The notes beneath the pieces were generated by a model. That model did no database searches, was not told the DNA's origin, and saw nothing but the letters and a program-made list of their open reading frames with translations. Positions 22,841-34,999 of a stretch of 64,000 nt of DNA are shown one piece after another; within the stretch, counting starts at the first letter, position 1; each line of letters opens with the position of its first letter. Position numbers and translations under genes: made by a program. The DNA is from Monodelphis domestica (Eukaryota > Chordata > Mammalia > Didelphimorphia > Didelphidae): NCBI RefSeq assembly GCF_027887165.1, contig NC_077234.1:169420388-169484387 (forward strand), in the 5' to 3' direction.

Positions 22841-24170
22841 ACAATATGCAGATTAAAAAATTTTTAATTACACACTAAATCTGAGACATTCTCCCAAGAC
22901 AAGTAAAGTTTCAAAGCATTTCACTCAATCATGCTGAATTTTGCCCTGAGAAGCATTAGTGAAAGTCATTGCATTGTTACACCAATTAGCTCCCATGTGT
23001 ATGTCCAGAATTCTTGCTTAAAACAAGTCATATCCTCATAAGAGCAGTGCTTCCTTAACTTTCATTAATGCTACTTGTTTTTACATGTAGATATAATTTT
23101 AATAATAATGATCTGAAATTTTGTAATCTATGTTCTCTCTCTCCCTCTCACCTATCTTCCCTCCTCCCCAAGCTGTGTTATGTGTTATGTATGCTATTCA
23201 GTCAAACAGATGGTAGGCTATATGATATAGGCTGTACCTTTATTATCATATAATACAAATTTCTATATCTGTCATGTTGTAAAGCAAGACACGTATCACT
23301 TACACAGTTATAAGTTCATAAAGTAAATAAAGTGAAAATTGAAAGCTTCAATCTGCATTCAGTCGTTGCCAGTTCCTTTTTGGTAGTGGATAACCTTTTT
23401 CATGATGAAATTCTTGGAGTTGTCTTCAATCCTTGCGTTGCTGATAATAGCATACTTCACAGTTGAAAACGGTAATACACAATTGTTATTACTGGTGATT
23501 CTGCTCACTTCACTTTATATCACTTTATATAAGTCTTTCCAGGTGTGTGTGTGTGTGTGATCATCTTGCTTCTCATTTCTAAGGGCACAATCATATTCCA
23601 ATACAATCATATACTACTTCTTGTTTAGCCATTCTCCAACTGATGGACATCTCAGTTTCCAATTCTTTGCCACCAAAAAAAGAGCTGCTATAAATATTTT
23701 TGTATAAGTAGGTCCTTTTATCTTGTTTTTTTTTTTTAATTTATCTGGGATATAGACCTAGTAGTGGTATTGCTGGATCAAAAGATATCCCTAATTTAAT
23801 GGTCCATTGGGCATGGCTCCAAATTGCTCTCAGGAATAGTTGGATGGGTTCATACAGTTCTATCAACAGTATATTGAAATATTTAGAAATTTAGTCTCAA
23901 TTTTGCCATACTCCCTGTAATATTTGTCATTTTCCTTTTTTTTTTGGTCATATAGCCTGGCTGATGGGTGTGAGGTAGAAACTTAGAGATATTTTAAATT
24001 GCATTTTTCTAAATAATAGTGATTTGGAGCATTTTTTCATATGGCTAAAGATATGTTTATTTTCTTCATTTGAAAACTTCCTGTTCATAACCTTTAACCA
24101 TTTGTCAACTGGAGAATGCCGTGCTGTCTTATACATTTGATTCAGTTCTCTTATATATTTAAGAAATGAG

Positions 24171-24361
24171 GGGGTAGCTGGGTGGCTCATTGGATTGAGA
24201 GCCAGGTTCAGAGATGGGAGGTCCTGGGTTCAAATCTGACCTCAGATACTTCCTACCTGGGTGACCCTGGGAAAGTCACTTAGCCCCCTTTGCCTAGCCC
24301 TTACCACTCTTCAGCCTTAGAACCAATACAGACAGAAGGTAAGGGTTTAGAAAAAAAGAGA
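24171..24361 (+). mobile_element. MAR1/WSINE-type SINE with target-site duplication
   Basis: It begins GGGGTAGCTGGGTGGCTCAT and ends A-rich. The duplication AAGAAATGAG flanks it at 24161-24170 and 24362-24371. Removing the SINE restores continuous L1 sequence. Confidence 0.9.
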
Positions 24362-24732
24362 AAGAAATGAGACCTTTGTCATAAAGAAACATTTCCCAGT
24401 TTATTGTCTCCCTTCTAGTTGCATTGGTTATGTTTGTCAGAAAAATTTTAAATTAAATGTTACTTTTTTACATCCTGTTTGGTCACACTTCCCTTATTCA
24501 TAGTTATGGCAGGTAAATTACTTTGTGCTCTCCTAATTTGTTTATGGTATCACTCTTTATTTTTAAATCATGTATCTATTTTGACTTTGTCTTGGTATAG
24601 GGTGTGAGTTGTTTGGTCTATGACTTGTTTCTGCCATACTGTTTTCCAGTTTTTTCTGGAAGTTTTTGTTAAATAGTGACTTTTTACAAAAGCTTGGATT
24701 TTGGGGTCACTAGGTTTCTATGGTCATTTTTT

Positions 24733-25490
24733 TAAAAATTAAATTTATCTCAAGAGACTGATTTTTGTGTAAGAATATAAAAGTTTATTGATTATGACAG
24801 GTTTATTGGTTAAACCAGTATCATAACCAATTAAGTGATATAGTCACCACGGCTCTTTTGCAATCAAGGACAACCCAAGTTGGGTCAGGCAGTCTAATAA
24901 ATAAATAAATAAAAAGTTTTGGAGTTCATTATTTAGTTCCTCCCTTGACTATCCCAAAACATCTTTAACTGGTGATATCTGATTAAGAGATGGTCCAACA
25001 ACCTATTCACCCCTCCCTATCCTTACAGGTTGTGTGAAGAAAACTAGCTCCATCCTGCCGTGGCTATCTAATGGCCTTGGACTCTTGCCACCCCAGGCAT
25101 CAGCCTGAGTGTCAGCATGCTGCATCACTACAGAGGGAGGAGCTAGGAGAATATATAAGGCCAGAGGAGTGTCAAGGAACTCTCTACCTCCACTCTTGAA
25201 TAGAAAAGTGTGTAAAGAATGTATAGGGCAAAAGCCAGCTAAATGGAAATGCTATAATCAGGTTAATTCCTTCCCTCCATCTCCATTTCCTCTCTCATCT
25301 CTTACCTTCTCAATTTTATTAATTTTATTAATTAAACAAGCAACATAAGGACATTTCTACCTCTTATCTCTTAACCAAATTAATTAATGTTAAAAGACAA
25401 GAAAAGGCAAAGAGCAGCAGACTAGATGGTATCTCTGATCCAGATCTCAAACACAGGAAATATATGAAAAATAAATTCTCACATTATTTA
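24733..25490 (-). mobile_element. Probable LTR inserted in L1
   Basis: L1 sequence breaks at about 24733 and resumes at about 25490. The insert has a reversed AATAAA near 24785 and a TATA-like TATATAAGG near 25152. Its strand is tentative. No retroviral genes. Confidence 0.5.
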
Positions 25491-26289
25491 CTACAGTGTG
25501 TGGAATGCCTAATCTATTCCACTGATCCACTACTCTCTTTCTTAATCAGTTGCAGAGTGTTTTGATAGTTGCTATTTTATAATACAATCTGAGATCTGGT
25601 ATAGCTAAGCTACTTTCCTTTGTATTATTTCTTGCCATTAATTCTCTTGATATTCTTGGTCTTTTGTTCTTCCTGATGAATTTTATTACTTTTTCTATCT
25701 CCATGAAATAATAAAGACAGGGACTTGATTTAATATTCTTTTCAGTCTGACCGTGTGAAACTTTACAACACTTCCAATTCTTTAGCACAGGGTTTCTCAC
25801 ATAGCAAGGACGTAAAAAATGCTTGCCGAGTGGCTGATAGTTTTTTCAGTCAATCTTCTGGTAGCACAGTCGTCAGTGTCTTCACCATCCTGGTGGCCCC
25901 CTCTCTGGGCCTACTGCAGGGTTTGAAATAAGAAGAAATTTGAGGAATGGCCTTTAAGTGCTATAGGAGCCAAATACTATTAAACGCATCCGGGCCTTTC
26001 CTCATTCCAGTCTGTTTCCTCCTGGTACATTTCATCTATCCGTCTCTTTTCAGGCTCATTGCCAGAACCGGAGAAGCTACTACTTTGTCCCTCACCTCCC
26101 CCCTGGCCCGTCACTAAGCTTGGATCAGGAAAAGAGGCTAAGCAGGGGGCCCGGGCCCCTTCTGTAGCAAGGCCAGGATTTATTTTTGCTTCAGTGGACG
26201 GATGAATAGGGACATCTACAACCTTTCCTTCTGCAGTTACAGTGACCTTTCCCCCGGGACACTGAAGCAGGCGGAAAAATGCAAATCCA

Positions 26290-26760
26290 CAGTGTGTGTA
26301 AGAGACCTAAGCATTGCCCTCCGTCCCGCCCTCCGGCCACCCAATTTGGGAGCTGAGCCCTCAGCTTCCGGTGCTGAGGACGGGGCGGGGCATCCCTGAA
26401 TCCTCTGACTGGTTGAGACTTTCTCCACCTCTTCTTCTACTTGGCCAACCCCGGGGAGGTAGAAACCACATCTCCGGAGGGGAGGGAGAAGCATCTACCT
26501 GGGGCTGGAACCGCGAGGCTGCTGTGGCTCTGCAGCTGCCCGGGGTGAGTGAGTGAGTGCGTGTATGCGTGGATGGGGCCGGTCTGGGGGTACCTCTCTC
26601 CGGGCTCTCATCCTCCCTTCGCCCGAGCCCCACTGTGGGAACCTTCGGCCGTCGCCAGACCAGTTGGAGCAAGCTAGCAGCATTCCTCTGTTGCTCCCGC
26701 TTCTCCCAATCTGCACCTGGGCCACCTCGACCCGGAGACAGGGTCTGAGACTGAAGACCC
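26290..26760 (+). promoter_or_regulatory. BIVM: CpG-rich promoter of BIVM
   Basis: This is the only clearly GC-rich, CpG-dense segment in the window, extending weakly from 26050 to 26960. It contains a GC box (GGGGCGGGGC, about 26379-26390), several CCGG sites and no TATA box, as in housekeeping promoters. It lies upstream of the first BIVM coding exon on the same strand. Which bases start transcription cannot be read from the sequence. Confidence 0.75.
26400..26544 (+). other. BIVM: Probable non-coding first exon of BIVM (end well defined, start approximate)
   Basis: A good donor, CCGGG|GTGAGTGAG, follows 26544 within the CpG-rich block. The first coding exon has an acceptor at 36229 with 5' UTR after it, so an upstream non-coding exon is required and this is the best candidate. 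It would give a first intron of 9.7 kb. An alternative first exon nearer to POGLUT2 cannot be excluded. Confidence 0.55.
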
Positions 26761-26769
26761 TAAGACTCC

Positions 26770-27740
26770 TACCCTTCTGCCCCACTTCCCTCTCCTGCTG
26801 CCAGCCTTCGTGCTGAGCCAGAGGAGCAGATACTAAGTCCTTGAGCTGCAGGAAAAAAAGAGGGAAAGCAGGGTCTGGTCTTTTGGCCACCTCCCCTCCT
26901 CTTCCCTCCCACCCCCCACCTCTCTCCCGCAATCTGGATGCTTGTTTCTCGTTTGCCCTTAGCAGGATCATAGGGTGGAAGAGTCATCTAGGTAGTCTAG
27001 GCTTCCTGCTGGCGATCCTGCACGGGAGGGGGAGGAGGAGGAAGGAATATGGCCTTAAGGATAGGTGAAAGCTGAGGTATACATATATGTACCATGTTGC
27101 ACCATCAGGGAAAGGGGAATGGAGGGGAGGAAAGGATGGCTGCAGTCCTTTGGTTCATTATTGTCTAATGGATCTAACACTACAGAGAAAGATAATTTGT
27201 GGTCTAGTCCTGGCTCTACTTTTGACCTGATATTTGACCTTGATAAACTAATTTAGCTTCCCCAAAGCCTCAGTTTCCCCTTGTGTTAAAATGAATGCAC
27301 CAGTAGGAGGCTTAGGGAACAGTATTGACTTTTCAAGGCATAGCTTCTTAGTGCTTCCTCTCTTTAAACTTGGTATCTAACAGTCATAGCTCACAAAAAA
27401 AAAAGCAACAGCAAACAAATTAAGTAGTTTTCTGCTTTGCAAAGGCTATTTTGTGTTTACTGGTTTTAACGTGATTCTTTTAAATAGCAAACTTTTAAAA
27501 TATTCATTTGAGGTTCAGTTTACATGCAGCTTTTCAGGAATGACTCTGATGCCTAAGGTGAGGAGCACTTGTTATAAATGTGTTTATAAATAAATTATGA
27601 ATAGCTTTCTTTTAGAAGAAACCAGAACTGAGCTCACAGTGTTTTAGGTGCATTTCATTAACTCATAAACAGCAACATTTGACATAACAGTTATCTGGCA
27701 ACTGGGCATTACAGTTGATGAATAGAGAAGGCTCAGAAAA
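26770..27740. other. Start of BIVM intron 1, nothing recognised
   Basis: CpG density falls off after about 26960. No gene or clear repeat was identified to 27740. Confidence 0.45.
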
Positions 27741-27749
27741 GCCCAAATA

Positions 27750-27960
27750 CATAAGATGAAGTTAATAAGAACAGTAGTACATTTATGTAGAATTTCTGGA
27801 GTTTTCCTCAAAACCACTCCATTAGGTGGGCAGTTGATATATTATTACTACTATATAAAATATGAGGAAACTGAGACAGAGGTTCAGTGACTTGGTCACA
27901 GAGCTAGTAAGTGTTAGAGCTGGGATTTGAATCCAAGCTCCCTATTATATTCATTAACTT
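27750..27960 (-). mobile_element. MIR-type SINE
   Basis: ATGAGGAAACTGAGACAGAG, TGACTTGGTCACAGAGCTAG and GGGATTTGAATCCAAGCTCC are the reversed MIR core and head. Confidence 0.8.
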
Positions 27961-28014
27961 CAGGAGAGTTCAATAAGAAACTCTTTACTTTTACTTTATG
28001 TATTTATTTTAAAA

Positions 28015-28206
28015 ATCCTTACTTTCCATCTTTGAATAAAAACTTTGTATTGGTTATAAGGTAGAAGAGTGGTAAGGGCTAGTCAAGGTGGGGGGAGGTG
28101 TTAAGTACTTGCCCAGGGTTACACAGCTGGGAACAATCTGAAATCAGATTTGAATCTTTCTGACTCTAGGCCTGGATCTCAATCTACTGAGCTACCTAGC
28201 TGCTCC
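28015..28206 (-). mobile_element. MAR1/WSINE-type SINE
   Basis: AAGTACTTGCCCAGGGTTAC, ACAGCTGGGAACAATCTGAA and ACTGAGCTACCTAGCTGCTC mark a reversed copy. Confidence 0.85.
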
Positions 28207-28249
28207 CTTTACTTTTATTTTAGGTAAAATTCTTAAAACAAACAAACAA

Positions 28250-28445
28250 AAAACCTCTTATCTTCTTGTCTAAAATCAATACTAGGTATTGTTTCCAAAA
28301 AAAGAAGAGCAATAAGGGCTCTGCAATTGGAGTTAAGTGACTTGCTCAGGGTCATACTGCTAGGAAGAGTCTGAGATTAGATTTGAACCCAGGATTTCTT
28401 GTCTCTAAGCCTGGCTCTCTATCTACTGATCATCTATCTGCTCCC
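28250..28445 (-). mobile_element. MAR1/WSINE-type SINE
   Basis: A second reversed copy right after the first: GTTAAGTGACTTGCTCAGGG, GATTTGAACCCAGGATTTC, CTATCTGCTCCC. More diverged than its neighbour. Confidence 0.8.
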
Positions 28446-28589
28446 TTCAGGTATAGTTCTATTAAACTTAGTTATTTATTGTCATAGTCCATATTAGAGT
28501 TTAAACAGCAAATCAGAAGAGCCTTCTAGAGATGCTATGTTGATAGCACCAATAAAAGAGAGATGATATCTTGATCTTTTCATTATTCA

Positions 28590-28830
28590 TTCATGCATTC
28601 CTTCAGTGTATATCAGTGTTGGATATGTTCAAGGTACTGTGCTAGGTACTGGGGATACAAAGACAAAAAAATGAAACTGTACTTTTAAGCAATCACTTTT
28701 TACTGGGAATAAACATGTACAAAAACATACTAATATTAAACATAAGTATTGCCAGATTTGGAACTTGTCTATGTGTGTATATGTATATATATAAATCGAT
28801 TTATGTGTATGCATATATGTAGTAGCCACA
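28590..28830. repeat. CR1/L3-type fragment followed by a TA/TG-rich stretch
   Basis: 28605-28690 has GGTACTGTGCTAGGTACTGG and GGATACAAAGACAAAAAAAT as in other reversed CR1 copies here; 28765-28825 is ATATATGTA-like simple sequence. Confidence 0.5.
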
Positions 28831-28849
28831 CTTAATACTTAAATCTTGG

Positions 28850-31800
28850 ATAAACCAGAGTTTTCAACTTTACCCCTGCTAGAAGGACCTGGTGAGAAGT
28901 AAAAACATAAGAAAATTGGTTTTTAATGTACCTCCCTTCTTTTGATGTCCCTGTCAGCAGACAGTGCTGATGTTGAGGAAGAAAAGAACCTGATGCTCAG
29001 TAATCTCTGGATTATATTGTCAATCCTGTCCAGAATTTACCATTCATTTTCAAAGATACTCTTTGTTTTTAATAGAACTATAGAAATAACTGAAGGCAAG
29101 AATAGTTCTTAAACTCTTTGTAACCTCTGGGTCTATCTTGTTTCGTATTGACAGGACCTCAAGCTCAGTTGGAAGGTACTTTAAGAGCCCATCTTGTCCA
29201 GATCAAACATTAACAGGAATCTTCTCTTCAATATCCACAATAAGTGAATAGTATACTTCTAATTGAAGAACTCTAGCCAGGGGCATCAGTTCCTGAGATT
29301 TTTTTGTAAAGCTTTAATTATTATGAAGCTGTTTCTTCCATCTTGATGAAAATTTCCTGTTGTAATGCTACACTATTGTTCCTAGTTTTGCTTGTAGAGC
29401 TAAGTAGAATAAATTTTATCCTTCTCTTAAATGATAGAAATATTTGAATTCTGCAATTATAGGACCTACCCTAAGTCTATCCTTCTCTATATTAAAGATA
29501 CTGCTGGTTTGGTCTTCCTGTTTTCTCACTTTTTGTTCCCATGAGAATCACTGAAACTTCCTACTGAACATTAGGTTTTATAAGTCTTGAGAGACTATCC
29601 TGTCCCAGATTCATGCCTTAGGAAGACAACATGTTTTCTTTTTGGCGAGGTCAGCTCATCATGACTCCATTGGTACCTCTCAATAGAGAATTGCTATCTA
29701 CTTCTAATCATCTTTTTCTCCTCTGACTAATACTTGGTGGCCTTTCTCTAGATGCTATGTATGAGTTGTCACCATTATTCTTTCCTGAGAGGCTGTTTTC
29801 TCTTATGCAGCTTTGCTGTCTATGGGAAGTGCATATTTATGTAGGTACACATTCAGCTCCAATGGTTTGGTTGTCTTATTCCTCTTCCATTTGAGAGATG
29901 TATTCTACTCTCTAGCCTCCTGATGTAGGTTACGATTCTCTTTTACATCTTGAGATTTTTTTCTTCTTTGTTTTTCCTTTGAAGTGGTACTCCATTGATT
30001 TTCTCATCCACATAAAAGCAATTACCTTTGTTGGGAAAGAACACTTTTTGATTACATCTGTCAGTCAGAATCAAGTATGAACAGGGCCTGTATTTATACC
30101 TTCTTGAATCAATCAGAACCATTGTGTGAAAAACCTGGTTACCTCCTAAGCAATTTGTATAAAAGGAAGGAGTAATTTCAGAACCAGCTAAAGATCTTGT
30201 GGAACCAAATCACTGGAACAACTAGTGAAAGGAGAATGGAAAGGCAGGCCTGAGATGTCATATAAAAGCGAAATATTAAAGAGGACAGGCAACTCTAAGG
30301 CATATCTGAGCAGAAGAACTGGGTGGGTGTACACCACCACATATGTACTGAAGGACCTTTTTCTGTGAAAAGATTTGCTCTTTCTTCAGCTTCTCCTTTT
30401 TGGTGCCTGTCTTGCCATAGACACTAATATAGTCTGTTATATCTAAATTTCTGCATCACCCATGGAGAAACTAGGGGTTAAAGAGATAGATCTAAATGTA
30501 AATTTAGACAAAGAGCCCAACCTTTACCTAAATGTTAAGAATTTTCTTACTGGAGGTTAGAGCAATTTTAATGCATGTATAGTTTTTTTAATCTTGAATA
30601 AACTCCATAAAGCCACATAAGAAGGACATAATGGGCCATTAATGTTGCCCCTGGACCTAAGATGAACTAATTATTATACTGGTGTTATATATTCCCCTAA
30701 TCCTTTTACCTTCTCCCATAGTAGGGAGCCTAATCTTCATTTTGCTAAAACATGAATGTTATTTTGCCTGGAAGGAAACACCTATCTGAGAAGGAAATTG
30801 CCCTTTATTACTTTTATATCAGTGATTATAAAACAAGGAATCGCATATAATCTTTTAGTTGGACATCTGCAACTGTGATTTTAGAAATAGTCTCAATTAG
30901 TAAATTAATTTTGTAAAGGCATAGTCGTAGATGAGAGTTAGCTTATGAGCTTCTGTTATTAACCTTGGAATGGTAAGTGCATAGCTTGACTGAATCCTGA
31001 TTCCTGAAAAAGGTAGCAGAAACAATTATTGAGTCATTTGTAGAAATTAGGAATTTATTACGAGCACAAGATAGTATTTGCTTTGGTGAAGGATTTATAT
31101 TCATTATAAGTTCCTCAGAGTTTTAGGACTGATAGGTGCTTCTGACTTATCTTTACGTCTGCTTCCACAGTCAGTATGGCTTACTATAGTTAAGTCTGAT
31201 TATGTCAGTCTATATTATTTATAGAATCAGTTAGAGATGCCTAAAAAATGTATCATGATAGATTCATTCCCATACTTACTGTGATTGTTATTTCCACATT
31301 GCATTGATGGGGATAGTGCTTGTGGTGCACCATGAACCATATATTTGTAGAGGTTAGGGCATTTAAAATAGGCCCTGATCTTTTAAAATCCTTCTGATCT
31401 CTAAATAAGCCTTAGTTGGTGCTAAATCACCAGACGGACAAAGGCAAATAAGGACTACCTGTCTTAAACCTTTATTGGCATTTATTAACACTCTTAGCAA
31501 ATATTTCCTAAACTTTAGTAACACATTCTGAACATTTGGTTTTGTTAATCGCGTGTGTTAATTAACTTCCAAAAGCCTATAAAACAAACTGTGAGTATCT
31601 ATACAGGGTCTTTGCCACAGGCTTCTTGTGGTGAGACCTCCAACTCTGGATATTTTCAGCTCTGGACTATGGCCCAGAGAAGCTTATTTGTTACATATCA
31701 CAGTATTTTCAGGACACAGACAATTGCTTTTGTCTTCTTTACTAGTTGGACCTGAGTCTATTGTTTTCTTTGCTAACTCCTATAGCAAGTCACTAGCAAA

Positions 31801-32040
31801 CTTCTTGTCCTTGGATGGGGAGTTTTTTCATTGGGGTGCCTGGTTTGAAGCTCTATGGTTGAACATTTTTTTCTTTAATCAATATATTTCCACCACATCT
31901 CTAATGTAAACTAAAGTTCCCTGTTTTAGGCAGTGTTCCATATTCATGGATTCTCAACTTTGCAGAGAACCTTGAAGATGTGGCTTCTCATAACTCTTGT
32001 TTGGGACCAAGCCTGGCAATTATAATTTTCCAAGATTCCA
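28850..32040. other. BIVM intron 1, largely unassigned
   Basis: No exon, RNA gene or confident repeat was recognised. 30030-30420 has LTR-like hints (GTCATATAAAAGCG near 30258, ATATTAAAG) but no defined ends. Open frames near 31555-31909 have no family resemblance. Confidence 0.4.
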
Positions 32041-32042
32041 AG

Positions 32043-32233
32043 ACCCTTACCTTCTGTCTTAGAATAAGCACTGTTATTGGTTCTAAGGCAGAAGAGTGAC
32101 AAGGGCTAGGTAATGGGAGTTAAGTGACTTGCCCAGGGTCACCCAGCTAGGAAGTGTCTGAAGCCAGATTTGAACCCAGTACCTCCTGTCTCTGGGTCTG
32201 GCTCTCAATGTACTGAGCCACACAACTGCCCCC
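32043..32233 (-). mobile_element. MAR1/WSINE-type SINE
   Basis: Reversed full-length copy: CCCTTACCTTCTGTCTTAGA, AGTGACTTGCCCAGGGTCAC and ACTGAGCCACACAACTGCCC. Confidence 0.9.
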
Positions 32234-32234
32234 T

Positions 32235-33445
32235 GTTTTTTTTTTGGTAGTAGTGTTACATTCATGTAACATACTTTTTCATGTTATATCCCAATTGATG
32301 GCTATCTACATCATTTCTAGTTCTTTGCTTCTACAAATTGCTGGTATGAATACTTTAGTATACATGGGGTTTTAATTTTTTTCATTGGCCTTTTTGACCA
32401 TATGCCTGCAGTGGAACACCCTGAGTCAGAAGTTATTAGCATGTGTGGAGATAATTTTAGGGTTGTGACTTAAAATCTAAATTAATTGGTCTCCAGGGGA
32501 AAAAAAAATCCCAAATAAAATACCCAAGTCAGTCTGGAAATTTATGGTAATTCTAATTAATGTAGAGGGAAGGATTTAAGGAGAAAAAGGGAAGAAGGTA
32601 TAGGATTTCTCCTGCCTGGCCTGTGCCAGGGGAGTTCAAGATCTTCGCCACTAGGTTTCTGAAGATTAGAGACTTCTAAGAGAATAAAGTTGCAAAGTAA
32701 AGGAGAAAAACTCAGCCAGAAACTCACCACCGAACAGGATAATAGCTATAGCCATGCCAAGATGCTGAAAGGCCCAGCACACTGCCACCAGCCAAAGGTA
32801 CCAGAGAGAGGAAGTGACGTGAAATATATAGACCTTTTTGTCTTGTGTCCCCTCCTCTAAATTTTCATGTCTACCAATCACATCAGAGGCTTTTCTCCAG
32901 GACTACCCATTCTTTAGTTCTCATCTTTTTTGATTAGATTATATCTTTTGAGTTACTTAACACTTCTTTGTTAAGATCACCTTTTGTTAGTTACTTATCC
33001 TTTTTGTGATTAATTTACCCGTTATAGTTACTTAGCACCTTTTTGTATTAAGATCTAAAAATAGACTTAGCTTAAGGTTCTAGCTTCATTATAAAGTAAG
33101 AACTAAGTACCTTCATTGTTCAATCAGGAGATTACAATTTCATCTTCTCCATAAAGTAAGATCTAAATAGGGTGGAGTAATCTAAATTTCACACGTTAGC
33201 TACTCTGTTCACACAATTCCAAATTCCAGAGTGGTTGGACTATCAATGTATCAATGTGCTTGTCTTTCCACAGCCCTTCCAACAATGACTATTGCCATTT
33301 TTGGTCATTTTTGCTAATTTACTGGGTTCAAGGTGAAACCTCAGAGTTATTTTGATTTGAGTTCATCTTAGTAGTGCTTTGGAACATTCCTCATATGGTT
33401 AATAGTTTGTAATTCTTTTGAGAACTGTTCATATCCTTTACCTGT
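32235..33445 (-). mobile_element. L1 ORF2 end fragments split by an insertion
   Basis: 32260-32455 (CAATTGATGGCTATCTACAT, TTGACCATATGCCTGCAGTG) and 33185-33440 (CCAGAGTGGTTGGACTATCA, CCCTTCCAACAATGACTATT, GAACTGTTCATATCC) are successive reversed L1 pieces. Confidence 0.75.
32458..33190. mobile_element. Probable LTR inserted between the two L1 pieces
   Basis: Non-L1 block with a TGACGTGA (CRE-like) just before AATATATAG (about 32822), AATAAA at 32513 and 32684. Strand undecided because TATA and polyA signals read differently on the two strands. Confidence 0.5.
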
Positions 33446-33864
33446 GATGACTTAGATAGAAATCTAACTTAGAGCTATATCTTGCTTTTTTTCTTTTCTC
33501 AGTTCATCGTTTTTTTAAAGTTAACTTCCAACATTGTCCTCTTTTTGCGTCTTCTGTGTTTGTGTCTATTTCTTATAGGACTAAACAAAAATTCAGATAG
33601 CATTGCTCATCCTGAAAGACAGCTTTTATCACCTCTAAGTACATTTAATCATTTAAAATATTTGAGACTCTTTGAAAAGTTGTTTTCACAGAAAAAAAAT
33701 ACTAAGAACAGCATTTAATGTTTATTAGATTATTTCATAGAAAAATAGACTGGGATGTGATTAAGTGCTAGTCACAGAATTGGGAAGATGTGTATTCTAC
33801 TCTTACATACCAGTTGTGAGATGGTTGGCAAGTCAAAGCCCTCCACAATGTGATGAAACCTCCT

Positions 33865-34265
33865 ACTTTTCCAGTTTATTTGCACATTACTTTACATATA
33901 CACTTCGATTCAGTGACTGACCTCTTTGCTATTCCTTATAGAAGACATTTCATCTGGAGACTCCTTACATTTTCGTTGGCTATTCCCTATGACTGAAAAT
34001 ATCTCCTTTATCTCTATCTCCTGGCTTCCCATCAGATTCCCAGCTCTGATCACATCTTCTGAAAGTTAGCTCTCAGGATCCCTCTTAATGCCAATGATGC
34101 CTACCTTTTTATTATTTCCAATTTATCCTTCATTTGTCACATTTCTATATGGTGATTTGTATATTGCCTCCCTTATTAGACTGTGAGCTCCTTGAAAACA
34201 GGGAATGTCTTTTGCCAGTTTTTTTATCTTCATTCCTTGGCATAGTGCCTGGCACATTTGTTGTT
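33865..34265 (+). mobile_element. CR1/L2/L3 LINE 3' end
   Basis: TGCCTCCCTTATTAGACTGT, GAGCTCCTTGAAAACAGGGA and GGCATAGTGCCTGGCACAT are the LINE tail. Confidence 0.75.
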
Positions 34266-34470
34266 TAGTTATTTAAGGAACGACCAACTCTTTGTGACAC
34301 CTTTTGGGAATTTCTTGGCAAAGAAACTGGAATGGTTTTCTATTTCCTTCTCCAGTCCACTTAACAGATGAGGAAACTGAGTCCAACAGGGTTAAGTGAT
34401 TTACCCATGGTCACACAGCTAGTGTCTGAGGCCAGATTGGAATTCTGGATTCCTAACCCCCAAGCACAGC
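34265..34470 (-). mobile_element. SINE with RTE/BovB-like 3' end
   Basis: Reversed: CCAACTCTTTGTGACACC, GGCAAAGAAACTGGAATGGT, AGATGAGGAAACTGAG, AAGTGATTTACCCATGGTCA. Confidence 0.85.
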
Positions 34471-34788
34471 ACACACTACTGTACCACTTAGTGGTACATA
34501 GTAGGCTACTAATAAATGCTTGTTGACTTGACTTCTCCATGTATGAGGCAACTCTCCAAGATTATAGGGTACAGAGCAAGTATGATCTGTATTGACAGAA
34601 GGAAATTCTGTACTGAGTTTCCATGCTAGTAAAATCAAAGTTTACCCCAAAGCATTTGCTTAAGGGATGCTAAAGTTTAAAAAAAAAAGGTAGGTTCAAA
34701 ATTTAGTGCAATGGATTTAAGGCAGATTAATTCTACATCAGTTGACATAATTAAACAGTAGGATGGGTTTTTTAATTTCCCAAAAATG

Positions 34789-34999
34789 TTGTTCAATCAT
34801 GTCCAACTCTTTGTGACTCCATTTCTTGGCAAAGATACTGGAGTGGTTTGCCATTTTCTTCCTTTCATTTTACAGATAATAAACTGAGGCAAATAGACTT
34901 GCCTGAGGGTCACACAGCTATTTGAACTCAGGATTTGATACACAGGCTTTGAATTCAGATCTTCCCCTTCATTTTATCCATTCTGCCATCTAGCTGCTT
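34789..34999 (-). mobile_element. SINE with RTE/BovB-like 3' end
   Basis: Reversed: TTGTTCAATCATGTCCAACT, CTTGGCAAAGATACTGGAGT, AATAAACTGAGGCAAATAGA, TGCCATCTAGCTGCTTA. Confidence 0.85.

Larger units (their letters stand above)
22850..25800 (-). mobile_element. L1 element (3' UTR and C-terminal ORF2), interrupted
   Basis: Reversed L1: ACTGATGGACATCTCAGTTT and ATTGCTGGATCAAAAGATAT (ORF2 end), GGTGTGAGGTAGAAACTTAG, and on the minus strand at 25546-25800 a translated stretch with KRPRISRELMARNN and IPDLRLYYKIATIKTL, typical of L1 ORF2 C-terminal region. Many stops. Interrupted by a SINE (24171) and an LTR-like block (24733). Confidence 0.85.

Noticed and set aside
26237..26971. Several overlapping open frames on both strands
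   Set aside because: They arise from GC richness of the CpG block, lack family resemblance and overlap one another on both strands.
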